Positions 20,949-54,553 of a stretch of 64,000 nucleotides of DNA are shown in pieces; the first letter of the stretch is position 1; every line of letters starts with the position of its first letter. The notes under the pieces were generated by a model that worked only from the letters and a program-made list of their open reading frames with translations, ran no database searches and was not told the DNA's origin. The stretch is from NCBI RefSeq assembly GCF_040412425.1, contig NC_089753.1, positions 43,595,913 through 43,659,912 on the forward strand, in the 5' to 3' direction. The DNA comes from Macrobrachium rosenbergii. Taxonomy: Eukaryota; Arthropoda; Malacostraca; Decapoda; Palaemonidae. A program made the translations under genes and the position numbers.

Positions 20949-21349
20949 ACCCTAAATTTTATAGCAAGTGAAGTTACTTCAGAGCAGACGTTCTCGTTCA
21001 CAGCGTGAGGTAGGGTACGACTAGGCCAGTGTACCATAGCTTGAGGTGTCTGGACCGGGCTGCATATTGTAGCTTTATCCTTTCTTTTGGTGTCCTAGAC
21101 TGGTGTTACATATGTACAATCCTGGATTGCCTCTGAGAATTTGGTATTTGGGAGCTGGATAAAATACTTTTGTTCCTTGTGTGAGCCCTGTAGCACTATC
21201 TAATGAAAATCCAGCACAAGAGGATGGTGTCCAGAACACCCTTTCTCTTTGTCTTCATGGGTGATCGAGTAGACATACGGTTTGTCCTGTGAGAAGGATA
21301 TTGGGGTTGTTCCCTCTTTGGTTCAAAGGTACTGAGGACAGTAAGTCTG

Positions 21350-22200
21350 GTAGTGCCAAACTAGTCACTGACAGTGTCTGCTGAAGAGGTTATGTACTCT
21401 CGAAGTTCTCCTGCCAGAAAAAAAAAAAAGCATCTTGCCCAAGGTGCATGGATGGCATAAGGCTGGAGGTTGAAAGGGTGAGTGTTTGGTTTTCTCTTCC
21501 ACCTTATATGCTTACTTCTCTGTGAGGAACAGTCCAGATGAGTACGTGCTGGACAGGCCATGATGCAGGTAGACATCACAATGAGGCAGCCCATCTTAGA
21601 GCTTCAGCGCCAGAGCTGTAATCCCTGCTCTCTGTTGTAACAGAGTTGGTAAAGCTATCATATGAACATGTGAAATTGTGATTGACCTAGATACTAGCTA
21701 CCTCCTTACCTATACTACCCCATACTCAGGCAACACTTGGAATCTCCAGAGTTTTCATGGAAAAAGGTTCAGACACATCTCACTTTGATTCAAGACCATA
21801 TCAGTCCTGCATCCCTATGTCAGATTGTATAGGGGGTTATAGGATTCATTGCATCCATGCTCATGATTATGACTGGGAGCATGGGATTTCAGGGTGGAGA
21901 TTTAACTCATCGGTCAGTTGAAAGACTACCCTCCCACTAAAGGAATGGGTCTCCTACATAAAAGATGATTGTTTGTATACCCATAGAAGCAAATATAACC
22001 TCAGCCATCCACATAGTCCTGATGCTGAAGGAAAAGTGCTCAATGATGGCATGTGAATGGGGAATTCCCCCCTCTCTCCTGCCAACCTCCATTTAACGTT
22101 TTTACCAATTTTCAGTGGCTTTTCCAACTCACATTTCTTATTAAGGCTCTGGTTTGTATGTACATAAGGAAATTCCCTATTACTTAAAAGTTTTTGACAA
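21350..22200 (+). mobile_element. Truncated DIRS-like end (ICR plus ITR), copy D2
   Basis: The reverse complement of this stretch follows the order of copy D1: CAACCTCCAGCCTTA against CGACCTCCAGTCTTA, GATGCTTTTTT, GTATACAAACAATCATCTTTTATGTAGGAGAC (split here by blocks), and the terminal TACAAACCAGAGCC. The ICR is at about 21940-22015 and the ITR at 22080-22200. The coding body is missing. It sits in the 5' UTR intron of the C2orf42 orthologue. Confidence 0.6.
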
Positions 22201-22468
22201 TTTTCTCTGTAATGCCTAATTTTTTTTTTTTACAGATATTCAAATGCACCTTTTGATAACTTATGTTTATTATATGAAGTACAGTAAATTCAGGAATTAC
22301 AGTATACATCAATGAATTAGCAAGTGCAGAGTTGTGTTGTCCTAATTTGTTACAACTTTAGAGTTTGTTAATCCACCTATGAAAGAGTGCAGAATAAAAC
22401 ATAACCTATTCATTTTATAGAACAGGGCAAACTAACCTTTCCAGATAAGTTTTTCCTTGCTTTTGCAG

Positions 22469-44328
<21,860 letters not shown>

Positions 44329-45992
44329 GGGCCTGACCTTCTAGTCACACATTTTTAAATATGTACATAACTGTAAATCATATCATACACAAATTATAAA
44401 ATGTTCATAGTGATTCTGTAGATTTGGCTGTCAGTCTTATCTTAGATCTCATGTAATTTGTAAAAAGTCTGATGATTTTTAGATTCTTGTGTATATTTTT
44501 GGAAAATATATTAATTCTAAAACTACTAAAATTCATTTGACATTTTTGTGTTAAAGTGTGATGTTAGATGGAAGTTTAAAAAACTGCTACTAAATAAGCA
44601 ACATTTAAGTCCTGAATTGAAAAACTATTGTCAAACCAAAATGACTACGAACATGGCTGTCGATAGCTGCGTTGCCAGACTTCTTCCTGACTTATAATCC
44701 AACTACAGTTAATCTGCATCCCTCAATTCGGGAATCCGTTCATAAAATCCTACTTATCCTTCCCACAGGTTTTCCAGAAGAAAGAGACCATTCCAAAACA
44801 AGGCCGACTTAATTTACAATCTTTGAGGAGCCAATAACAGTATTTCTTGTAATGCATTGTATCATTTATTTTCATCAGTGAGTCTGGGCTAAATATTGGG
44901 CATTTGTATAAATAATTTAGATGATTACATACTAAATCATCCTTATCCTACACTGTTGTCAAAACAGTTTAATATATGATTTCAAATCTTCATTTACTGC
45001 AGTTTTTTTTTTTTTTACTATAAATCAGTCTTTACTTGTCATCAGATCTAAGTTCTTTCGTTCATTTTATGTCTTCAGAGCTAGAAACGGAACAATAGTG
45101 TCAAGGTGTTTACCCTTTTTTACCTGGTATAAGGAAGATATGGCAATACATCCCAACTTAGGTCAAGGGTTTATGAGTCAAATCTGGGAAAAGTGGCAAC
45201 GTCTAAAATGTACTGCATGTTCATAGTCATTTTGGTTTGACTAAAGTCAGTCCAATTTGCTAAGAAAAACAAATTTCATGTGTAAAAATACCATACAGGA
45301 AATTAACAAGTAAACCCAAAATACCAAAAGAAAAAAATATTTAAGCAAAGTCAATTAACAAGCGAGGAATTTTGGGAGAAAACTTGCATACAGGATTTAA
45401 ATTAATACAAGCAATGCATATAGAGTGGTTATGAACATTTGATCATTAATTAATATATTATTTAAAAACTGAGTTGTCTGTATACAATTTTCTAACATAA
45501 TGACTATACTTCTTTTAGTTGTTAATTATAAGATTCAAACACTCCATACATTTCACTATGTATTATCTGATAAGTAGGACTTGAAAACATTAAAAAAAAA
45601 TCAGCACAATAATACAAACAGTAATCTCCCAGAAAAACTGTAATATATCCTGAACATTCAGATCACATAAATTAGCATTAATAGTCAAAACCCATATTAA
45701 GTTTCATTAAAGAACAGAATAATCATGACAAACACAAGTGGAATAAATAGAACAGAATAATAAAAGTAAAGGTGATGATATGTAAACAGTGTAAGGATTA
45801 AGGAAAAATGATCCTTTATGATTTGGGGATAGTTATAATGAATATAATCATTTGAATGAAAAACCAACAGAGCATGTCACCATTGTGACATGACTATCAG
45901 AGAAGGAGACTCACCAACAGAGCATGTCATTGCAAAAAAATATAGCAGAAAATAATCTAGAAAGTAAGAGACAAAGGTAGACTAAGCAAATA
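44329..45992 (+). other. 3' UTR and downstream flank of the C2orf42 orthologue
   Basis: AT-rich. No AATAAA is found in the first 500 bases after the stop; a TATAAA-type variant lies near 44394. No gene or element is recognised before the ITR at 45993. Confidence 0.45.
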
Positions 45993-46185
45993 TGTAAATT
46001 TTCATAATAAAATTCATTATTTGGATACTTGCCTACTGTTGAAGTTAGCTTATATCTCTGCACCAATAGGTGAGTCAGCATTCAATCAAAAGATTGAATG
46101 ACGACTGTCTAGCACACCTGTCCTTCACCAGGTGTGTCTCGAATGTTTTAGCTCTTGTCAGAATTCTCCTTGACAGCAGAGGCTG
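45993..46185. repeat. Left ITR of the outer DIRS-like element
   Basis: Pairs in reverse complement with 59441-59622; by eye roughly 75-80% identical. Confidence 0.75.
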
Positions 46186-46195
46186 GGTGGGGTCT

Positions 46196-46290
46196 ACTTT
46201 AACAATAGGTAAGCATCCAAATAAATATGATGAAAATTTATATTATTTAGGATGAATCTTACCTTCTGTTGAAGTTAGCTGATCCCCACA
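46196..46290. repeat. ICR of the outer DIRS-like element
   Basis: AACAATAGGTAAGCATCCAA and ATGAAAATTTA complement the left end. TTAGGATGAATCTTACCTTC and TTGAAGTTAGCTGATC complement the right end at about 59570-59622. Confidence 0.72.
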
Positions 46291-46611
46291 ATGAGGAGAG
46301 GATGGTGGGTAGTGCAGCTAGACAAAATCCGCTCAGCCAATCGAGCTACAGATTTCTTGCATGAAAACCAAAATCACAATTTTTGAAAGTAAATTGTATT
46401 TTTCCCAACTATACAAACCTGAGGTCCTTTACATTAGGAATTACGGCGAAGCTGGACACGGCCTTTAAATTCTTGAGCAAGGTGGTTAGGCAGTAACTAC
46501 CGTCAGGTAGGCGGGAATACCCGCCTGCCCGGATGTAAACATTCCAGTTTGCCTTTCAGTTCAGGTTCAGATTGAGGGGTGGTATGAGGCGGGCATAAAA
46601 TGTAATATAAA

Positions 46612-46712
46612 GGACCTCAGGTTAGTATAGTTAGGAAAAATACAATTTACTTTCAAAAATTGTGATTTGTTCCGACACGATATACAAACCATTGGTCCTT
46701 TACATTAGGAAG
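46612..46712. repeat. ICR of DIRS-like copy 3
   Basis: The first half, CCTCAGGTTAGTATAGTTAG and on to TTGTGATTT, complements the left end. The second half, GTTCCGACACGATATACAAA and on to CCTTTACATTAGGAA, complements the right end at 50105-50168. Confidence 0.87.
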
Positions 46713-47670
46713 ACTTACTCGTTGGAGGGAAGAATCTGAGTGAGTCTCTTGAACTGACTGGAGTTCTGCACACCTGGGCTACTCCTGGTCGAAAGAGCAA
46801 GGAGAAGTACCGTGCCTCTGACATATTGACCGGAGTGTAGGAACTGCAAGATCAAATGTCAGATACTGGACCTTTTCGCATGAGTGATGAAATGTAACTC
46901 ATACAAAATAGGCTGGAAGAATCTTAGAGTCAGAGGCAGTAAGGAAAACCCGAGATACGGTTTCCCTTATTGCCAGTCTCTCCTTCCTCCCCTTGCTAGA
47001 GGAAGGAGTGAAATTGCTTCAATGGTTCTAGAAGAAAAATAGAACGGGTGCTCGATGTGTAGTCTTACTGCATCAGACGCCAGATCCAGCAAGTATTGGT
47101 TCAAGTCCTATTCTCATCCCAAAGGAGGAGAAGTACGAGGACGGGGTTAGGAGGAAGAAGAGAGGCCAGTCACTCTCAGTATCCTTCTCACTTCCAGCAA
47201 CACCGTAGGCGAGATGCTACTAGCCCTCTTGAAGGAGCCGGGTAAGAAAACATAACTTGTTGAGCAGCTGCCACAGGGCCAAGGAGAAAAGGTTCCAAGG
47301 GCCTATGGGCAAGACCACAGGAAGACAAGAGTGTGGTCTACGAGAATACATCTTGCTTCCAGACCGACAGAAACTTCTGGAATACGAGGGATGGACCAAG
47401 CCACTGACTTGTGAGCTCTTGGGTGGAAAGTACCATTATCATCGTTGCCAGCTGCCGAGTACCTCCTTCGATCGCTTCACGAAGCCAGGAGAAAGATGTG
47501 TCCTTAGACACTTCTTCCTTGGGAGAGATAGTACTAGCAAAAATGTCGACGACATCCAGGTTAGGAATGTCGAGCCTTTTCGGAAAGTACCAAAGCTCCC
47601 TAATAGGACAAAGTAATGAGTGATCTGGATCATCAATACAAAGCCCAAGGAGGAGGGGGACAAGAAGAAC

Positions 47671-49170
47671 TCAAACCCGACAATATATGCCAATGGATCC
47701 GGAGACATTTACGACATCCGAGAAGGAGTCGAGGTATTGATCCCCTTCATCCTCTGGAGTCAGATTTGGCACAGAAGTCTCGGGTGCTGGAGGCTCTCCG
47801 GTTACGATGATTAACGGCATGGGGAACCCTAAATCTCCCGGAGGAGGATTCGCCTCATGATTTAGACCCGGCATAGGGGCCTTCTTAATTGGTAGCTCAA
47901 CGTCCGTGGCGGACGGAGGGTGGCACTGCTCAGTGCTCACAAGTGGCGCTGGCAGCAGTTGAGGGTCAGGCATGCCTGACAAGGGGTCCGGAGGTGCAAT
48001 ACCTCGCGGACGACTTGGGTTTGGCTGCGGCAGAGAGCTTATTAGTTGTTACCTCACCCATAACTTGATAAAGTTAGACTGAATTTTTCAAGTGATAAGC
48101 AAGTTTTAAGGGATCACTGTGCCTTTAGAGTATTCAGTCTTAATATTTTTGTTATGAGGTTTCAAGGTATTGATCCCCTTCACCTGTTCTTCCACCTATG
48201 CCAAGGCCGGAGCGAGATGAGAGATGGTCCTACGAGGACATGGTCCTAAGAGGACACATCTCCATCCAACGACTCTCGTAAGGGCGTGCAGAGCACGGGA
48301 CAGGAACCCTAAACGAGAGTCACATGCCACCCAAGGAACAGTTCCCTGAGACAGCAAGACTGAAGAAGCTTCTCACCCGTAGCTAAATCTCGACTGAGGA
48401 GAAGAAGGCTACTTCAGATAGAAGACTAGGTTGCAAGGGCCTAGGTTCTTCACAAATGAAAGGGAGAGAAGCAATCCTCGGCAGAGAAGATGAGAAGTCC
48501 AGACTTGAAGAGAGACTCTGACCCGAGAAGTTCCGTCAGCGACACCCACCAGCAAAGACGGATCCAGTCCCTGGGACAGTGTTGAAGAGGATTTCAATAG
48601 ATATCCAGCTATATCCATTGCCGCTCGGCGAGAAAGCCTATGCTTGCAAGGAAAGCTGGAAGGTCTCCCAGTCCTGAACACACAGGGATGTACTGCCTGA
48701 CGAACCGCTTCTTGTGTAGCTGTTACAAGAGGTTGGGTCAAGCAGAACTCTTCTTGATGCCTCGGAAGCAGAGCTATCAGGTCGGGCAAAAGGCAGTCTT
48801 CCAGCATTTGTCTGTAACTTGGGGTGAGCAATGCTTGTGAACCCCTAGCGAAGCAGACAAATACGGAGGAAAAACGTAGATATCGATTTTTCCCAAAAAG
48901 ACAGCATGCCTCACCATAGCAGCCCCTGGGTCGGTATGAAGGAGCGAGAAAACTACCAACTTTGTTGTGCAGGGAAGCAACAGAAAGACGGTAGGGATCT
49001 CTCAGTTGAGCAGTCTCTTCATGAATCTTCATGAGGAAAAGAGTGAAGAGCGTGTTCCGTCCTGACCACTCAAACCCGAGGCCAAGCTCACCTACCAATA
49101 CATCCCCACTGGGAATGCATCTGGCTAATTGAGCTATTGAGGGCACTATAGAACACTTGAGTACCTGCAA
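47671..49170 (-). pseudogene. Possible Gag remnant of DIRS-like copy 3
   Basis: The largest open frame, 48409-49170 (253 codons, minus), contains RGSQALLTPSYRQMLEDCLL, VRQAVHPCVFRTGRPS and a hydrophobic C terminus. A second, 47671-47982, is Pro/acidic-rich (EDEGDQYLDSFSDVV). Both lie in the expected orientation and place for Gag, but they lack the Cys motif and the SPSQRS core of copies 1 and 2. Functional identity is not established. Confidence 0.35.
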
Positions 49171-50385
49171 ATGTCAACCGATGAAACAGGAGGAAAAAAC
49201 GATTCTCTTGTTTGTCGACAAATGCCACTATTGTGGTTTTGTTGTTCACCGAAACCACTGAGTGTTGCAAAACTCATCCTGAATTCTCAGAAGGCCAAAA
49301 GGCTGCCTTGAGTCCCAGATGTTGATGAGAAGGCACTAATCGTCTCGGTCACACACCTTCAAGACAAAATCTTACAGCTGTGCCCCTACTCCTCGATCGG
49401 TTAGTCTGGAAATAGACACACAATGTGAGGGGAATATGCAAGTATATTCGAAGGTCCCTTCAGTCAAGCATTAGCCTAACTCTTTCTTCATACTTCGAAG
49501 AGGAAAGAAAGATGGAGGAATGGAAGCAGACCTCCATTCTCCACCATGGGGAAACTTCTGCAAGATGACAGGATACCGAGGCAATTAGCTTTAGCCAAGC
49601 TGGCATTTCCCGAATCGGGAGCACAGGAGAGGAAGCGGGATGGAAGTTTGATGAAAACAACTGCCAAGACCAAAGGGAAATAGATATTTCTTGTGAAGGA
49701 ATCCATTCCCAGGTCTCGGCAACGTCGCTGCCAGCTCCAGAAACTCAATAAGTATCATTTCATCCAGGCATCTGCAGTAGGAGAACTTCTTCCGAAGCCT
49801 AGGACTTCTTAGGAGTTGAGGGGGGGCTGGCTTGAACTCAAGGTTGAGCCGAGATGACTAAGACCCAAAGGTCTTGGCCATTCTCCAAAGGACAAGGCAG
49901 TCCCCTGGTACAAACCTTGATTACCGAGGTATCTGGCAAATTTCTGAAAGAGAAAGGCAGAACCAAGTAAAGGTTCGTTCCTAAGGGTCGAGCCAACTCG
50001 GGACTTACGAAACTGGAATGTTTGCATCCGGGCAGGCGGGAATTCCCACCTACCTGACGGTAGTTACTGCCTAACCACCTTGTTCAAGAGTTTAATGGCC
50101 ATGTCCAGCTTCGCTGTAAGTAATTCCTAATGTAAAGGACCGATGGTTTGTATATCGTGTCGGAACAAACGTTCTTACCTGATCTGGAATTCTTTCTGGA
50201 TCTTACTACCACCAGAAGTTGGGTTCCATTCAGGGAGCAAGGGTCTCATATGTGTGCAACAAAGTTCAACCAGAATGAAACAGAAACAGTGTGAGGGAAC
50301 CCCTGTGCCTGGGTCCACAAGCCCTATAAAACGACAGTCACTAAAAATAAATGCCTTTATGATATAAATGTACGCTCCCATCTAA

Positions 50386-50760
50386 TATACAGGCAGTCCC
50401 TGGTTTACGACGGGTCCGGCTTGCGACGTTCCGAGGTTACAATGCTTTTCAAATATATTCATCAGAAATTATTTCCCGGTTTACAACGCATGTTCCAGGG
50501 TTACGACACGTCGTACACTGATCCGACGGAAGAAATATGGCTCCAAAACGGCAGAATAATAAAAATTCAGAGGTTTTTTTGAAGAAAAACTCAATAAAAA
50601 TGCAGTTTACATCGTTTTCTATACACCCAAAGCATTAAAAGTAAGGTTTTCTTAGGATTTTTAATTATTTTCGACGATTTTTCAGCTTACGACGATTTTT
50701 GGTTTATGACACTGCGTAAAAACGGAACCCACCGTCGTAAACCTGGGACAGCCTGTATAT
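50386..50760. mobile_element. pogo-like MITE
   Basis: A 375-bp element with imperfect TIRs of about 28 bp (TATACAGGCAGTCCCTGGTT at the left, the reverse complement of AACCTGGGACAGCCTGTATA at the right), flanked by TA. CAG-starting TIRs and a TA target site fit the pogo/Tigger group. No coding capacity. It lies just outside copy 3, inside the outer element. Confidence 0.75.
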
Positions 50761-50769
50761 GCCTTCATG

Positions 50770-51104
50770 CTCCCCAAATTATTAAAACCCAGGATTTAAA
50801 ACTAAGAACCTAAAGGAATGCTCTTTCTTCAGTTCAGGAAAAGGCAACCTGCGACTAGTAGCGTACCAAAGGCTTTGCTGTTGTCAAACACGATTCTGCA
50901 TACTGTACTTATGGCAGTGAGCAGGCAAATCAAATTGCACTTCTACTGTGCCGCATTAAACCCATCCTCAGCAACAAATGTCATAACACTAAATGAAGTT
51001 GCAACAGCTCTCACATCAAGACTGTTTACCTTCAGTAAAGGTAAAGGGTATGGAGCTAGTTCTCATGCACTAGCTTAATCAAATACGTCACAGAGAACCT
51101 CATG
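50770..51104. other. Unassigned segment of the nested block
   Basis: An 86-codon plus-strand ORF (50818-51078) has no recognisable family. Probably remnant transposon sequence. Confidence 0.3.
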
Positions 51105-51440
51105 TTCTTTGGCAAAGACGTTCTAGGTTTCTAAAATCACAAAACAAAAGGTTAACTTTGCCTCTTCCAGGCTTAACCTTTGACAAAGACATTCTAGGTT
51201 TTCTAAAACCACAAAACAAAAAGTTAACTTTGCCTCCTTCAGGCTTAAGCATTGACAGACAGTTAGGTTTTCATAAACACAAAAGGATAACTTTGCCCCT
51301 TCCAGGTTTAACCTTTGACAAAGGAATCTAGGTTTTCTAAAGCCACAAAAGGTTAACTTTGCCTCCTCTAGGCTTAACCTTGAAGAGATGTTCTAGGTTT
51401 CTAAAATCACAAAACAAAAGGATAACTGCCTCTTCCAGGC
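51105..51440. repeat. Tandem repeat of about 65-71 bp, about five copies
   Basis: Units contain TTCTAGGTTTTCTAAAACCA, CACAAAACAAAAGG, TTAACTTTGCCTCTTCCAGG and CTTAACCTTTGACAAAGAC with small indels. Confidence 0.88.
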
Positions 51441-51444
51441 TCAG

Positions 51445-52055
51445 CCTATTTAAATTGCATTTTTGTGAGTAAAATGCATTTTTCCTAACATACAAACCCG
51501 AGGTCCCCACTGCTTGGGAGACCAAAGCCTACACTCATCACATTGGGCCATCAACAGTACAATCATGGGGGGTCCTTGCTCCCTTTACGACATTTTAAGC
51601 AAAGGGAGTGGGGATCTGAATCCGCGCTACAGCGGAAGGCGCCGCACTTTTTGTCCTTACCAGGACAAATCCAGCGCACAGGATTATCCAAGTCATGAGT
51701 TTGTAAGAGACTGTCCATCTTACAAACACACACAAATACACGGGAACAAGCCAAAAAGAAAACAGGAACAAACACACCGTGAAAAGGTTGAAGCTTTAGC
51801 ATCCAGAAGTCTGAATAGAGAGCCGCAAGACATGTCCGCTTCAGACAAGGCCGGGAAGTAAAGTGAATGCGTGAATCTGGGCGGTTGGTACCATGGGTTT
51901 CCCACTGTTACCAACCACATGCCCAGCTGGTAGTAATACCAACTCATGCCTTGTAAGTCTTTAGCGGCCTTGTTCAGGTTCGCCGAAAGTATCCCCATAT
52001 GTAAAGGACCAAGGGTTTGTATTTGTGTACGAACAAATAAGTTTTAATTGCCCCA
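51445..52055 (-). mobile_element. DIRS-like fragment, copy 4 (right ITR plus Gag start)
   Basis: The right end (51880-52050) mirrors the ITR style of copy 3 (GTAAAGGACCAAGGGTTTGT, GCGGCCTTGTTCAGGTTCGC, GTACGAACAAATA). The left end (51470-51510, TTTTTCCTAACATACAAACC) has only the outermost ITR similarity. Between them the minus strand encodes a Gag-type zinc motif (GAFRCSADSDPHSLCLKCRK, about 51700-51600), parallel to DPHSVCSRCREN of copy 1. The element has lost everything between the Gag N terminus and its other end. Confidence 0.6.
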
Positions 52056-52618
52056 ACAGGACAGAGAAATGTTTGTTCTTCTTCCCAACCAAAGAGGTTA
52101 AATTGGAATTCTTACAGTTCTCTGAAAAACTTAGCCTTAACATCATTCTCAGCTCTAAGGCAAAAATATAAAACAGCATTCCCTTTACAACAGCCTTAAG
52201 GAGAGTGCTTGCAATAAATTTACTCTTTTAACTGCCGATGGTGCTAAATAAAAGGTTTCATAGTAAATAATCCAATGGAACTCATTCCAGAGGCTCGAAA
52301 GAATCTGCAGATAAAATTTAGACCTGTGTCTAAATTTCAGAGACACTGATGCTGGTCAACACCTTAAGGTGCTGATCATCAGCCAGATCTAATAGTACAT
52401 GATGCAATACTGAGGAAAGTATAAAAAGTAACCTTGAATGCAGACAGCAAAAAAGTCTTACTATATCTAAGAAAGCAGAGAAACTTTGGTGTCTACAAGG
52501 TTCCAGGTGCTGAAAATTCCTCTAGAACAGCACCCTGAGCAATACACAAACCGCTGCTTCTGACACAAGGCCATGGTTGTTTTCCACTCGATTAAGGACA
52601 GAACCCATGATGCCTTTG
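52056..52618. other. Unassigned segment between copies 4 and 5
   Basis: No coding domain or repeat structure recognised; presumably outer-element or unrelated transposon sequence. Confidence 0.4.
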
Positions 52619-53000
52619 AAAAAAGGATTTTGACAAAGGAAAAATCTATTTCTGGGGAGGGGCCCGTGTCACCCGGTGAAATAATCCATTCAGCACTTAT
52701 TTCTAGGTAATTCCGTTGCTAGATACCAGAGAAAAGCTAAATGTAAAGCTGGGGTTACTACCCCCAGAGCGAGCTCCAAGAAATGGAGTCGTATATGGTA
52801 AAGGGTGAGATTGTCACAATCACGGGACCCTGCCCTATACAGATTCCCAATGTCAAAAGTCCCAACGAGAGAGGTGCCGATACAAGCCCATGCACCACTC
52901 GCGGACTGTACACAAGGCAACACTAGTCGCATTCCATGTTAGCACCCATCCCACTAGAATGATGTTTACCATGGGAGGGAGAGAATGAAAAACAAGGGTG

Positions 53001-53100
53001 GGTCACCGGGTGACACGGGCCCCTCCCCAGAAATAGATTTTTCCTTTGTCAAAATCCTTTTTCTGGATCGGGGTCCCGTGTCAGCTGGTGAAATAATAAC
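53001..53100. repeat. ICR of DIRS-like copy 5
   Basis: GGTCACCGGGTGACACGGGC through TTGTCAAAATCCTTTT is the reverse complement of 52621-52680. The continuation (CTGGATCGGGGTCCCGTGTC, AGCTGGTGAAATAATAACAG) should complement the missing right end. Confidence 0.8.
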
Positions 53101-53369
53101 AGAGAAATAAATATCATTCTTATGCTATTAAAGACTTTAAATAGAGACGTTGAAAACTAGGGGAGAATTCCACCCTGAACATTAGTAAGGTCCTCTAAAT
53201 TCATGTAATGAAAATAATGTAAGTGGCCACCGTCTAAGATCATGAGCTTTAGAATTGAACCTGAATAGGCTTGTATTAAGAAAATACTTTCTGCCTAATA
53301 GCAGACACAATGACAGTAACCCCCCCTTTTTAAATAAAGAGAGGACTTGACAAAACTGCGAGGTCCTGT

Positions 53370-53789
53370 CTAAAAAAGCCTGTAAGGAGAAAACTGGGCA
53401 CAGAGACAGACCTTGTGAAAGGGGAGTACTTTCCAAGGTGACCACCGAAAATGAGGACCTTCAACTGTAGATAGAAAGTTAGGGTGAGGAATTCGCAACA
53501 CTACCCCTGATGAGGGGAAACCAAAGTGAAAGGTTCCGCTAGACAGGGCAGACAGTACAGGAAAACTAGCACTAGAAGCTAAGCTGATTAAAAAAAATTT
53601 GGGTCTTCCCCAACAAGGAAAGGTAAGAACAAGATGATTGTTGGTTACCGAAGCTAACTCCGATACATTACTCAAAGACCAGGAAACCGAATGTGGACGG
53701 AGTACTGGTCTCAGACGAACACAGACCTTAGGGATGAAAGTTAAGGGCCTGTGAGTCTGGTTCCAACAAAACACTTTCCTCGGGGCCAA
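53370..53789 (-). pseudogene. Distal RNase H/DAM-like remnant of copy 5
   Basis: The frame contains SVSWSLSNVSELASVTNNHL and CWGRPKFFLISLASSASFPV, a degraded form of the EWSL...WG-P-DLFAS-N--LP block found downstream of RNase H in copies 1 and 2. Key residues are altered. Assignment depends on the order of elements and this one block. Confidence 0.45.
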
Positions 53790-54553
53790 TGCGGCCGCAT
53801 CATTACTATAGCTTCAAAACTATGTGAAGAGTGCTAGTTACTTAACTGCAGAACCATACTGCAGTAGAGTAGGATCCCTTGACTGATTTTAGGAAAACAG
53901 TAACAGGACCAATATCAGTTTCCTCCTAAACTGTAAAATTCACAAAGACCACAAAGCCAGGGCACCAGAACTTTGAGGAGGCTGACGCAGGCTGAGTTTA
54001 TACCAGTTGTGGCAGCTTGATAGTTTGTGGCTGAATTGGGTTGCAAACAGACCTACTTCCAGGTCCAGGAAAAGATCACAAGACTACCTGAATGACGCTT
54101 CGTCTAAGGACTATTCCGACACCAGGGGGGAGGCCCTGGATAGGGAGAAAGTAGTGACCTTTTGGACCCCTACGAGGAGGGTGACAGACAGAGGCACTTG
54201 TGTCTGTTGGTTATGGAGAAGAATGAACCATAACCTGAATGATGCAACACGAGTTCGAACCCACTTGTTTACGCAGCGCACTATTGCTGCTTTGTTCAGA
54301 ACCAGCCTAAAATGAATCCTCTTGGGAGGAAGAAGTTTCCCAAGGACAGGAAGACTGCCACAGCCCTCCAAAGCGTTGATATGGAACTGCCGGAACGTGA
54401 CCGACTAAGTTCCATGTACTTCATGGAGCCAAAAATATCCATCCCACCTGCCCAGAGAGGTGACGGTGTGGAATACTGAGGCCGGAGGGGAAAGCTGGAG
54501 AGGAACTGACTCCGATAAGCTCTTGACAGTTGTTCAAGGCCGGAGGCCATTAT

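Larger units (their letters stand above)
46371..50168 (-). mobile_element. DIRS-like element, copy 3 (short, non-autonomous)
   Basis: ITRs at 46371-46556 and 50010-50168 share AAACTGGAATGTTT/AAACATTCCAGTTT, GGTAGTTACTGCCTAACCAC and TCCTAATGTAAAGGACC in reverse complement. The ICR is at about 46612-46712. At 3.8 kb it is too short for a full coding set; no RT or YR motif is seen, only a possible Gag remnant. It is inserted within the outer element, 80 bp inside the latter's ICR. Confidence 0.85.

Noticed and set aside
47257..47616. 119-codon plus-strand ORF inside copy 3
   Set aside because: Antisense to the element, no recognised motif, probably a chance open frame in GC-richer transposon sequence.
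51514..51861. 115-codon plus-strand ORF in copy 4
   Set aside because: It overlaps the minus-strand Gag zinc motif, which has a homologue in copy 1; the plus frame has none.
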